From an uncultured Opitutia bacterium (GTDB lineage: Bacteria; Verrucomicrobiota; Verrucomicrobiia; Opitutales; Opitutaceae), in NCBI GenBank assembly GCA_903820035.1, contig CAIJFT010000180.1, forward strand, positions 1 to 43,151: a stretch of 43,151 bases of DNA, written 5' to 3'. The translations under genes and the position numbers were made by a program. Each line of letters opens with the position of its first letter. Positions within the stretch are counted from its first letter, which is position 1. Below, piece by piece: positions 26,991 to 34,093 of this stretch. The notes beneath the pieces were generated by a model, which did not search any database, was not told the DNA's origin, and saw nothing but the letters and a program-made list of their open reading frames with translations.

Positions 26991-28085
26991 ATGTCCGAAA
27001 TCTTCTACGTCGTCCCGGAAACCCAGCACAACGCGCTCGTCGCAGCTGCGTACAAGAAACGCGGTTACTCCAGCCAAGAAGCCGCCGCCGGCGCACGCTT
27101 CTGCGCCGAGGCCACCCGCCACGGCATCCGTACCCACAACGCGCTCAAGGCGCTCCACCTCGACCACCTGCTCGGCTCCGGCGCCGAGGGCTGCAAACCG
27201 AAGGCGAAGATCGAAAAGATCAAGTCCCGCTTCCGCGGCGCCGCGATCTGGAACGCCAACCGCAAGCTCGGCCAGGCCACCGGCTACGCCGCCATCGAGC
27301 AGGCCATCAAGCTCGCCGACAAGTACGGCGTCGGCATGGTCTCGGTCGACAACGCCTTCCACTACCTCTGGGGCGGCGGCTACGTCATGGACGCCGCGAA
27401 GCGCGGCTACATCGCCTACACCAACTGCACCGCGGCCCTCGCCGAAGTCGTGCCGTTCGGCGGCAAGTTCCCGACCCTCGGCACCAACCCGCACTCGTGG
27501 GGCTTCCCCACCACCGCCGCGATCGGTTATCCGATCGTGATCGACTGGGCCACGTCCGTCGTCGCGATGGGCCGCGTCCAGCAACTCGCCCGCGAGGGCA
27601 AGCAGCTGCCCCCTGGGGCCGCGGTCGACGTCAACGGCGCGCCGACCATCGATCCGCAGCAGGCCAAGTACCTCCTGCCCTTCGGGGCCCACAAGGGCTA
27701 CGGCCTCTCGCTGATGAACGAAATCATCAGCGGCTTCATCGGCGGCTCGCTGCCGACGGTCCGCAACCGCTGGGACCAGCAGTCTGACGAAAAGCACACC
27801 TGCACCTTCTTCTTCCAGGTGTGGCACCCCGACGCGATGAACGCCGGCGCCTTCGCCAAGGGCCGCAACCAGGCGGAGAACGTCAAGGCCGTCATCAACG
27901 ACATCCTCGGCCACGGAAACGAGAAATGCATGCTCCCCGGCCAGCTCGAGGCCGAAGCCGCCGCGCGTTGCGCGAAGAATGGCGGTCTGCTGTTCTCCGA
28001 AGCCGAGGTGAATGCCTTCAACGAGATCGCCGCCGAGTGCCGCAAGCCGAAGTGGAACCTCGCCGACTTCAAGGTCGCCGAGTAA
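26991..28085 (+). CDS. Ldh_2 family (malate/L-lactate/ureidoglycolate type) NAD(P)-dependent dehydrogenase
   Basis: A 364-residue member of the malate/L-lactate dehydrogenase family with the non-Rossmann Ldh_2 fold (relatives include YiaK, ComC and AllD). Diagnostic segments are ATRHGIRTHNALKALHLDHL, GIRTHN being equivalent to the GxxSHG substrate segment, then GMVSVDNAFHYLWGGGYVMDA. ALAEVVPFGG and GTNPHSWGFPT follow, then FGAHKGYGLSLMNEIISGFI. The usual SxHG-containing motif is altered to THN, so the substrate may differ from malate or lactate. It follows the D-2-hydroxyacid dehydrogenase and ends at a strong terminator. A D-/S-specific pair of this kind could interconvert stereoisomers through a shared 2-oxoacid; this is inference. 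No Shine-Dalgarno sequence is seen, and a long hairpin abuts the start. Confidence 0.88.
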   Translation: MSEIFYVVPETQHNALVAAAYKKRGYSSQEAAAGARFCAEATRHGIRTHNALKALHLDHLLGSGAEGCKPKAKIEKIKSRFRGAAIWNANRKLGQATGYAAIEQAIKLADKYGVGMVSVDNAFHYLWGGGYVMDAAKRGYIAYTNCTAALAEVVPFGGKFPTLGTNPHSWGFPTTAAIGYPIVIDWATSVVAMGRVQQLAREGKQLPPGAAVDVNGAPTIDPQQAKYLLPFGAHKGYGLSLMNEIISGFIGGSLPTVRNRWDQQSDEKHTCTFFFQVWHPDAMNAGAFAKGRNQAENVKAVINDILGHGNEKCMLPGQLEAEAAARCAKNGGLLFSEAEVNAFNEIAAECRKPKWNLADFKVAE

Positions 28086-28108
28086 GCGGATCGGGCTCCT
28101 TCCCAACG

Positions 28109-28140
28109 AAAAAGGCGGGGTGATTTCACCCCGCCTTTTT
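28109..28140 (+). terminator. Strong intrinsic terminator after the Ldh_2 gene
   Basis: A perfect 15-nt inverted repeat (AAAAAGGCGGGGTGA and TCACCCCGCCTTTTT) separated by two bases begins 23 nt after the stop codon. The 3' arm ends in five T residues. The A-run on the other side makes it work in both directions in principle. Confidence 0.95.
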
Positions 28141-28174
28141 CATGCCCGCATGCCCACCCGCACTCGCTCGCTGC

Positions 28175-28258
28175 GGTGGGACCCGATGTCCCCATCGGGT
28201 CGGATTAATAGAAGTACCATTTGGAAGGAATCAGCCCGATGCGGACCCCGGGCCCACC
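28175..28258. repeat. Interspersed imperfect palindromic repeat, copy B
   Basis: Left arm 28175-28203 (GGTGGGACCCGATGTCCCCA then TCGGGTCGG) pairs imperfectly with right arm 28235-28258 (CCCGATGCGGACCCCGGGCC then CACC). The left arm shares GGTGGG, CCGA and TCCCCATCGGGTC with copy A at 23579. The 31-nt spacer is comparatively AT-rich. It lies between the Ldh_2 terminator and gpmI. Confidence 0.75.
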
Positions 28259-28291
28259 GACTTTGGCCTACTCCGTTCGCGGATTGAGGTA

Positions 28292-28311
28292 GGCCCGCCC
28301 GCGGGCGGGCC
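28292..28311 (-). terminator. Perfect GC palindrome just after gpmI, possible terminator
   Basis: GGCCCGCCCG followed by CGGGCGGGCC is a perfect 20-bp palindrome, 14 nt past the gpmI stop. It has no T-run, so it may stabilise the mRNA end or act as a weak terminator rather than a classical one. Confidence 0.45.
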
Positions 28312-28324
28312 CGACGCTTCCGGC

Positions 28325-29914
28325 TCAACCCACGATCAAACTCTCACCCGTCATCTCGGCCGGCTTCGGCAGGCCCATGAGCGCGAGCACCGTCGGCGCG
28401 AGGTCGGCCAACCGGCCGCCGCTGCGGAGCGGCGTCTTGCCGACGGCAAACTCGTTACCGACGACAAACACTTCGACGGTGTTCAGGGTGTGCGCGGTAT
28501 GCGGGCCGTTCACCGTCGGATCCCACATCTGCTCGGCGTTGCCGTGGTCGGCGCAGATCAGCGCCCGGCCGCCTTGCGTGGCAAGCGCCGCCAACAACTC
28601 ACCCACGCCACGGTCGGTCGCCTCGACCGCCTTCGTGGTGGCGGGCAGCGAACCGGTATGACCGACCATGTCGGGATTCGCGTAGTTCACCACGATCAGC
28701 CCGTACTTGCCGGACAAGATCGCCTCCTTAGCAGCCTTCGTCACTTCGACGGAGGACATCTCGGGTTGGAGATCGTAGGTCGGCACCTTCGGACTTGCCG
28801 GACACGCACGGTCTTCACCGGGGAACGGGTCCTTGCGATAGTTGTTAAAGAAGAACGTCACGTGCGGATTCTTCTCGGTTTCCGCGCAGCGGAATTGAGC
28901 GATGCCGGCTTCGCTCACGACCTTGCCGAGGATGTTCTTGAGCGCCTCCGGCTTCGGCGAAATCACGTTTACCGGCAGGCCGCTTTCATACTCGGTCATG
29001 GTCGCGTAGTAGAGGTCGAGTTTAGCGCCGCGGTCGAAGTCCTGAAAGCCGTCGAGCACAAACGCCTTCGTGATCTCGCGCGGGCGGTCACCGCGGTAAT
29101 TGTAGAATAACACCGCATCGCCATCGCGGATCGTCGCAAGCGGTTTACCGTCTATGCCCGTGACCCAAGTCGGGGGCACAAATTCATCGCCTTTTTGGGA
29201 GTCGTTCAAGGGCTTGTCATAGTAAGCCTGTACCGCGGCGGACGCACTGGGCGCGGTCGCGGCAACCTTGCCGGTCAACATGAAATAGGCCTTGCTCACG
29301 CGCTCCCAGCGGTTGTCCCGGTCCATGGCCCAAAAACGACCGCACACCGTGGCAATCGCCCCGATGCCAATCGCACGGCATTGCGCGTCGACCTGCTGCA
29401 CGTAGGCCAGGCCGCTGTGCGGCGGCGTGTCGCGTCCGTCGGTGAACGCATGGATGAAGACCTGGTCCGCCGCCAGACCGTCCTCCTTCGCCTGCCGCAG
29501 AATACCATAGAGGTGCTCGAGCATCCCGTGTACGCCCGCGTCACTCACGATGCCCATGAGGTGGAGCCGGGCGCCGGGCCGCGACTTGACGCGCGCAATC
29601 GCGGCGCGCCACACCGCGTTGGTCACGAGCCGTTTTTCCGAAAACAGCTTGTTCAGCCGTACGAGTTCCTGATCCACGATGCGACCCGCCCCGATGTTTT
29701 CGTGGCCGACCTCGCTATTGCCCATCACGCCGTCGGGCAAACCGACGTCCAAGCCCGAGGCGCGCACCAGCGTGACCGGGTACTTCGCATGAAGCAGGTC
29801 GTCGCACGGCTTGTGGGCCTGGGCGATGGCGTTGGTGACGTTTTGCGAGGCATCGGGATTCTTGCCCCAGCCATCACGGATGACGAGGAGGACGGGTTGG
29901 CGCACAGTGCTCAT
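28325..29914 (-). CDS. gpmI: 2,3-bisphosphoglycerate-independent phosphoglycerate mutase
   Basis: A 528-residue enzyme that interconverts 3- and 2-phosphoglycerate in glycolysis and gluconeogenesis, using two metal ions. It belongs to the alkaline-phosphatase superfamily. The phosphoserine is Ser67 in the signature GNSEVGHENIGAGR. Other segments are IRDGWG at the N-terminus, DGRDTPP, GRFWAMDRDNRWERV, NYRGDRPREI, NYANPDMVGHTG and CADHGNAEQMWD, with His and Asp metal ligands. The ATG at 29914 (MSTVRQPVLLVIRDGWG) is preferred over an upstream non-ATG in frame. The gene stands alone between the cys operon terminator and repeat copy B. No Shine-Dalgarno sequence is evident. Confidence 0.97.
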   Translation of the reverse strand: MSTVRQPVLLVIRDGWGKNPDASQNVTNAIAQAHKPCDDLLHAKYPVTLVRASGLDVGLPDGVMGNSEVGHENIGAGRIVDQELVRLNKLFSEKRLVTNAVWRAAIARVKSRPGARLHLMGIVSDAGVHGMLEHLYGILRQAKEDGLAADQVFIHAFTDGRDTPPHSGLAYVQQVDAQCRAIGIGAIATVCGRFWAMDRDNRWERVSKAYFMLTGKVAATAPSASAAVQAYYDKPLNDSQKGDEFVPPTWVTGIDGKPLATIRDGDAVLFYNYRGDRPREITKAFVLDGFQDFDRGAKLDLYYATMTEYESGLPVNVISPKPEALKNILGKVVSEAGIAQFRCAETEKNPHVTFFFNNYRKDPFPGEDRACPASPKVPTYDLQPEMSSVEVTKAAKEAILSGKYGLIVVNYANPDMVGHTGSLPATTKAVEATDRGVGELLAALATQGGRALICADHGNAEQMWDPTVNGPHTAHTLNTVEVFVVGNEFAVGKTPLRSGGRLADLAPTVLALMGLPKPAEMTGESLIVG

Positions 29915-30013
29915 GAAGGAAGAACGTCCATCGAAACGCGCCCGACGGACAGACAAAAGCCAAAATTCCTCGGCCTGCGGTGGAATCAGGTATCTCCAGC
30001 GGCTTGACCCGAG

Positions 30014-30052
30014 AGCGGGCTGGTGGCGAAAGGCCCGCTGAGGACAGCGGGC
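30014..30052 (-). terminator. Terminator-like hairpin after the cys operon, with an alternative pairing
   Basis: On the minus strand GCCCGCT-N6-AGCGGGC (30033-30052 in + coordinates) begins 15 nt after the Rrf2 gene stop and is followed by CCTTTCG, a weak T-tract. A third copy of AGCGGGC at 30014-30020 can pair with the same central GCCCGCT, giving two mutually exclusive stems. Confidence 0.6.
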
Positions 30053-30066
30053 TCCGCCTAGTCGGA

Positions 30067-30480
30067 TCAGATGTAATACATCTCGGCCGCACCCTTGTGG
30101 CTGAGTTGGTCAAGGGTACACGCCTTGGTCCGCTCAACGAGCAGCCGCGAGATATCCTCCCAGACCTTCTTGACGCGGCGCCCGCTGCGGCCTTCGGCGT
30201 TGCCACTCAGCTGCAGGCAACAGCCCTCCACCGCGACGAGGATGTCGTAGAGGGTGATTTCATCCGGCGGACGGGCGAGCGTGTAACCGCCGTGATTTCC
30301 GCGGCGACTCGTGATCAAACCGCCGTTCCGCAACTTCAGCAGGATCTGGGCGAGAAAGTTCGCCGGCACGGCCTCGGTCTGGGCCAGGTGCTCGATCTGC
30401 GCCAACTCACCCGAGCCGTGCAGCCGCGCCAGTTCGGCCATGACACGGCACGCATAATCGACCTGGACCGAGATTTTCAT
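30067..30480 (-). CDS. Rrf2-family transcriptional regulator of the cys operon
   Basis: A 137-residue winged-helix regulator of the Rrf2 family (IscR, CymR, NsrR). It begins MKISVQVDYACRVMAELARL. The recognition helix region is AVPANFLAQILLKLRNGGLI, and the wing is SRRGNHGGYTLARPPDEITLYDILVAVEG. IscR-type members hold three spaced Cys for an iron-sulfur cluster. Here the Cys are at 11, 87, 88 and 121, so a classical cluster site is not obvious and a CymR-like mode through a partner or ligand is plausible. It lies 6 nt after the DUF2061 gene at the end of the sulfate operon, which suggests it governs sulfate assimilation. The ATG at 30480 is used; a TTG two codons upstream is possible. Confidence 0.88.
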   Translation of the reverse strand: MKISVQVDYACRVMAELARLHGSGELAQIEHLAQTEAVPANFLAQILLKLRNGGLITSRRGNHGGYTLARPPDEITLYDILVAVEGCCLQLSGNAEGRSGRRVKKVWEDISRLLVERTKACTLDQLSHKGAAEMYYI

Positions 30481-30486
30481 ACTCAA

Positions 30487-30756
30487 TCAGAGGCGCTTGC
30501 GGCCGAGCGATACCCGCATCCAAGCCCGCTCGTGGAGATAAAACAGCACGATCTTGGTCATCACCTCGACGCCGGCGATGCCGCTCGAAAGCTGCAACGC
30601 CTGCACCCGATTGCCGTCCGTAACACCGGTGAAAGTCAGGACGACAAAGCTCACACAAAACGTATCGAGCGTGCCGACACAGCGCCAACTGATGGCCTTG
30701 ATGACGCTGCGGAGCCGCGTTTCGCGGTAGACGGGGATTTCAGGGGGGGTACTCAT
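30487..30756 (-). CDS. DUF2061 membrane protein in the sulfate activation operon
   Basis: An 89-residue protein of the DUF2061 family. It shows RSVIKAISWRCVGTLDTFCVSFVVLTFTG, then the VEVMTKIVLFYLHERAWMR segment that defines the family. Two hydrophobic segments (about 31-47 and 57-75) suggest a small inner-membrane protein. Function is unknown. Its ATG overlaps the cysN stop by four bases (ATGA), so it is translationally coupled to the GTPase subunit of ATP sulfurylase. From memory, DUF2061 genes often accompany cysteine or sulfate assimilation genes in other phyla. A role in sulfate uptake or membrane tethering of the sulfurylase would be a guess. Confidence 0.88.
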   Translation of the reverse strand: MSTPPEIPVYRETRLRSVIKAISWRCVGTLDTFCVSFVVLTFTGVTDGNRVQALQLSSGIAGVEVMTKIVLFYLHERAWMRVSLGRKRL

Positions 30757-32078
30757 ATAACGTAGTCTCCGACCTCGGGCTTCACCACCTCACGCGGCGG
30801 CATGAGCATGCCGGCGGCGACGGTGGCGTTCGTGCCCTGTTCGATCAAAATGAACGAACCGGTGAGCCGGTTCGTCGCGTAACCATCAAATACCAGCGGC
30901 TTGGCCGTGCGAATGCGGATCTCGCCGATATCATTCATCGCGAGCCGGCCGGGCGCGTCCTCCGTGTCGAGCGTGGACATGTTGAGCTTGTTGACCACTT
31001 CCGTAACGACCGCTTGGACGGTGTGCGCGGTGTGCTTGAGGTAATACTTTTTACCCGGCTCGAGCGGCCGCGAGTGCATCCAGCACACGTCGGCATCCAG
31101 CTCGGTGGCGGCACCCGGCAGGTGCGCCGCGCCGATGAGCATACTGCCGCGGCTGATGTCGATGTCGTGTTCAAGGACGAGCGTGACCGACTGCGGGCAA
31201 AACGCCTCATCAACCGGACCGTCAAAGGTCCAGATCTGTTTCACCGTCGTGACGATGCCGGCGGGCAGCGCAAGGACCCGTTGTCCGACCCGAACGATAC
31301 CGCCCGCGATCTGACCGCTGAAGCCGCGGAAATCGTGCAGCGCCGCATCCGTCGGGTTGTTGGGTCGGTTGACCCATTGCACGGGCAATCGAAATGCCTG
31401 CAGGTTCCAGTCGCTCGCGATGTGGACGGTCTCAAGGTGACCGAGCAGCGTCGGACCGGCGTACCACGGCGTGTGCGGCGAGGGATCGACGACATTGTCA
31501 CCGTTGAGCGCGCTCATCGGGATGAACTTCACATCCTTGATGTCGAGCCGCGGCAGGAATTCCTCGAACTGCGCCCGAATCTCCATGAAGCGCTGCTCGC
31601 TCCAGCCGACGAGGTCCATCTTGTTGACGGCCACGACCAGGTGGGGAATCCGCAGCAGCGATGCGATCGCAGTGTGGCGGCGGCTCTGCTCGATCACTCC
31701 CGTACGCGCGTCGACGAGAATGATGGAGAGGTTGGCCGAGGAGGCGCCCGTCACCATGTTCCGCGTGTACTGCACGTGACCGGGCGTATCGGCGATGATG
31801 AACTTCCGGCGCGGCGTGGCGAAATAGCGGTAGGCCACGTCGATCGTGATCCCCTGCTCGCGCTCGGCCCGCAGGCCATCGGTGAGATTGGCCAGATTGA
31901 TCTGCCCACCACCCGTGATGTCGGCGGAACGCTCGAGGGCCTCGATCTGATCCTCCATGAGCGACTTTGAATCGTAGAGCAGACGGCCGATGAGGGTCGA
32001 TTTACCGTCGTCGACGCTGCCGCAGGTGTTGAAGCGGAGGATGTCGACGGGGACGTTAACGGGAGCGGACGATGACAT
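30753..32078 (-). CDS. cysN: Sulfate adenylyltransferase subunit 1 (GTPase) CysN
   Basis: The 441-residue GTPase subunit of ATP sulfurylase. With CysD it makes adenylyl sulfate (APS) from sulfate and ATP, driven by GTP hydrolysis. The EF-Tu-like G domain has GSVDDGKS at 20-27, DTPGH at 97-101 and NKMD at 152-155. Two beta-barrel domains follow. It ends soon after GSFILIEQGTNATVAAGM and has no C-terminal APS kinase domain, unlike NodQ/CysNC fusions. The gene lies 113 bp after cysD, with a long hairpin in the gap, and overlaps the DUF2061 gene by 4 nt. Confidence 0.96.
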   Translation of the reverse strand: MSSSAPVNVPVDILRFNTCGSVDDGKSTLIGRLLYDSKSLMEDQIEALERSADITGGGQINLANLTDGLRAEREQGITIDVAYRYFATPRRKFIIADTPGHVQYTRNMVTGASSANLSIILVDARTGVIEQSRRHTAIASLLRIPHLVVAVNKMDLVGWSEQRFMEIRAQFEEFLPRLDIKDVKFIPMSALNGDNVVDPSPHTPWYAGPTLLGHLETVHIASDWNLQAFRLPVQWVNRPNNPTDAALHDFRGFSGQIAGGIVRVGQRVLALPAGIVTTVKQIWTFDGPVDEAFCPQSVTLVLEHDIDISRGSMLIGAAHLPGAATELDADVCWMHSRPLEPGKKYYLKHTAHTVQAVVTEVVNKLNMSTLDTEDAPGRLAMNDIGEIRIRTAKPLVFDGYATNRLTGSFILIEQGTNATVAAGMLMPPREVVKPEVGDYVI

Positions 32079-32087
32079 GGTGTCGGC

Positions 32088-32183
32088 GGAGAGTGAAAGG
32101 GAAAGTGAGAGTGAGCGGGCGGGAAGGTTGACCGGGACGAGCGAAGCGTCGGGAGGGCGTGCCCCCTTTCACTTTCACTCTCC
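32088..32183. repeat. Long hairpin of degenerate AGTGAA repeats between cysD and cysN
   Basis: GGAGAGTGAAAGGGAAAG at 32088-32105 pairs with CTTTCACTTTCACTCTCC at 32166-32183, with about one mismatch. A smaller inner stem (GACG-AGCGAAG-CGTC type) sits near 32134-32150. One arm is purine-only and the other pyrimidine-only. It is transcribed within the cys operon and could tune the CysD to CysN ratio, act as a processing site, or be a mobile repeat. Confidence 0.7.
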
Positions 32184-32191
32184 CTCTGCCC

Positions 32192-33094
32192 TCAAAAATA
32201 CCCCGCCTTTTTGCGGTCTTCCATCGCCGCCTCGGAAGCCTTGTCGTCGGCCCGTGAACCGCGCTCGGTCACGCGGGCGGCGGCGATTTCTGCAATGATG
32301 TCGCTCACCGTCGTGGCGGGCGACTCGACGCAACCGGTGCTGATGATGTCACCGATCGTGCGGACGCGCACGACGAGTTCGCGGACCTCCTCGCTTGGCT
32401 TGGGCGGAACCAGGTCGTTGGCCGGCAGCCATTGACCGCCGCGTCGGACGCACTGGCGCTTGTGGCTGAAGTAAATGCTCGGGACCTCGAGTTTTTCCCG
32501 CTGGATGTACTCCCAGACGTCCATCTCGGTCCAGTTGCTGAGGGGAAACACCCGCATATTTTCACCGGGGTTGAGCCTCCCGTTGTAGAGGTTCCAGATT
32601 TCCGGACGCTGGTTTTTCGGATCCCATTGGCCGAAGGCGTCACGAAAGCTGAAAAAGCGCTCCTTCGCGCGGGCCTTTTCTTCGTCGCGGCGCGCGCCGC
32701 CGATGCAGCAGTCAAAACGAAATTCCTCGATGGCCGCGAGCAGCGTCGGAATCTGCAGCCGGTTGCGGCTAATTTCGCCGGGCGAAGGCTGCGCGATACC
32801 CTTGGCGATCGCCTCTTCCACGGTGCGAATAATCAACTTCGCCCCCAGTTGCTTGGCGCGACGGTCCCGGAATTCGTTCAACTCGGGGAAGTGATGCCCG
32901 GTGTCGACGTTAAGCAGGGGCGTCGGCAAATCGGATGGCCGGAAGGCCTTCTCGGCGAGCCGGAGCAGACAGATGGAATCCTTGCCGCCGGAGAACAGAA
33001 GTGCGGGACGCTCAAACTCCCCCGCCACCTCGCGCATGATGTGAATCGCTTCGGTTTCGAGGTGCTGCAGGTGATCGAGATGATACGAATGCAT
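32192..33094 (-). CDS. cysD: Sulfate adenylyltransferase subunit 2 CysD
   Basis: The 300-residue catalytic subunit of ATP sulfurylase (PP-loop ATP pyrophosphatase family). The PP-loop SGGKDS is at 35-40. NVDTGHHFPELNEFRD, CCIGGARRDEEKARAKERFFSFRD, WTEMDVWEYI and the C-terminal RVTERGSRADD all match CysD. It works with CysN, encoded 113 bp downstream on the same strand. The start at 33094 (MHSYHLDHLQHLE) matches the family. It is 57 bp downstream of cysH in the same direction. Confidence 0.97.
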   Translation of the reverse strand: MHSYHLDHLQHLETEAIHIMREVAGEFERPALLFSGGKDSICLLRLAEKAFRPSDLPTPLLNVDTGHHFPELNEFRDRRAKQLGAKLIIRTVEEAIAKGIAQPSPGEISRNRLQIPTLLAAIEEFRFDCCIGGARRDEEKARAKERFFSFRDAFGQWDPKNQRPEIWNLYNGRLNPGENMRVFPLSNWTEMDVWEYIQREKLEVPSIYFSHKRQCVRRGGQWLPANDLVPPKPSEEVRELVVRVRTIGDIISTGCVESPATTVSDIIAEIAAARVTERGSRADDKASEAAMEDRKKAGYF

Positions 33095-33151
33095 TGCTGA
33101 AAAAGGTGAGGAAATGCGGGCGACCGCGGGACGGAGTGGAGGATTCGCCGA

Positions 33152-33814
33152 TCAGGACGGGTTGCCGACGGCTTTACCGCCCCAGGCGGCATGCAACCCG
33201 CACTCGCGCTTTTCGTCGGCCTTGGCCGGATCGAAGTAGTCCCACTCGTTCGGCAGCTGGTGCCGCGCGAGGTACGCGTCGAGATCGGCGTCGCTCCAAT
33301 AAAAAAACGGGCTGACCTTGAGGGCACCGAAATTTTGGTCGTGCGACACAATGTCGAGACCGGCGCGGTTCGGGTTTTGCACCTTGCGCAACGCCGTGAT
33401 CCAGACCGTTGGCGCCAACTCCTTCATGCCGCGCTGAAACGGCTCGAGTTTCATCACCGTGCCGAACCGTTTCAGCCCCACCTCGTCGTCCGTCGTCGGA
33501 ATCGGCCCGTGCACGGCATCACGGTGCGCGGCGGTCATCCGCGGCAAATAGGGTTTCACATTAAGCCCCAACTTCGCACGCAGAGCCTCGGCGTGCAGAT
33601 ACGTTGCCGGCCGGTTGTAGCCGTGGTCCACCCACAGCACCGGTATTTCGGGCTGAACCTGCGTCACGAGATGAAGAATAGCCGCCTCGTAGGGACGGAA
33701 ATTGGTCGAGACGATCGCACGACCGCCCGCCCGGGCGACCGCCCACCGCACGATATCCAGCGGCGTCTGGGTGCGAAGTTCAGCGTTCCAAAGGGTCGAA
33801 TCGGAGGAGTTCAT
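33152..33814 (-). CDS. cysH: Phosphoadenylyl-sulfate (PAPS)-type reductase CysH, divergent
   Basis: A 220-residue reductase that releases sulfite from activated sulfate using thioredoxin or glutaredoxin. The C-terminal signature KRECGLH carries the catalytic Cys205, which is the only Cys in the protein. APS reductases need four extra Cys for a 4Fe-4S cluster, so this is the PAPS-type architecture. Yet no APS kinase gene is in the window, and the central motif reads ALRKVQNPNRAG rather than the GLRREQS-SRA form I recall for E. coli. The N-terminal P-loop-like region (STNFRPYEAAILHLV) is also altered. The start at ATG 33814 is chosen over a longer form with no family resemblance. It is first in the leftward cys operon, divergent from cobA. 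Confidence 0.88.
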   Translation of the reverse strand: MNSSDSTLWNAELRTQTPLDIVRWAVARAGGRAIVSTNFRPYEAAILHLVTQVQPEIPVLWVDHGYNRPATYLHAEALRAKLGLNVKPYLPRMTAAHRDAVHGPIPTTDDEVGLKRFGTVMKLEPFQRGMKELAPTVWITALRKVQNPNRAGLDIVSHDQNFGALKVSPFFYWSDADLDAYLARHQLPNEWDYFDPAKADEKRECGLHAAWGGKAVGNPS

Positions 33815-33960
33815 TGAAAATGAAAGTGCGACCACACCCGCGCTGACCACGAAGCCGACGACGACAAAGTCATCGCCTTCTGCTTGAAGGTCACACGGTT
33901 GCCGGTGCGGCTAAGTGAAATATTGGCCATGAAGAGGAGAATGCTTGAAGCTGTTCACCA

Positions 33961-34016
33961 AGGGGTAAAGGATAAAAGATACCATTTTGACTAAAGATGT
34001 CATGATTAACCATAAG
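33961..34016. promoter_or_regulatory. AT-rich divergent promoter island between cysH and cobA
   Basis: The 279-bp gap at 33815-34093 includes a 56-bp stretch with 18 G or C bases (32%), far below the surroundings. On the + strand TTGACT at 33987-33992 and CATAAG at 34011-34016 are 18 bp apart. On the minus strand ATGACA (34003-33998) and TATCTT (33981-33976) are 16 bp apart. The two candidate promoters overlap, so one bound regulator, possibly the Rrf2 protein of this operon, could control both directions. No clear Rrf2 palindrome was identified. Confidence 0.55.
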
Positions 34017-34093
34017 CACCAGCCAACCGTGGCCCGAACAACCGGAGCCGCTCGCCCGATGAGGGCAGCGCGCGACGGGGTTGTCGCACACCC

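Noticed and set aside
30067-30480. Iron-sulfur cluster site in the Rrf2 regulator
   Set aside because: The Cys spacing (11, 87, 88, 121) does not match the three-Cys arrangement of IscR.
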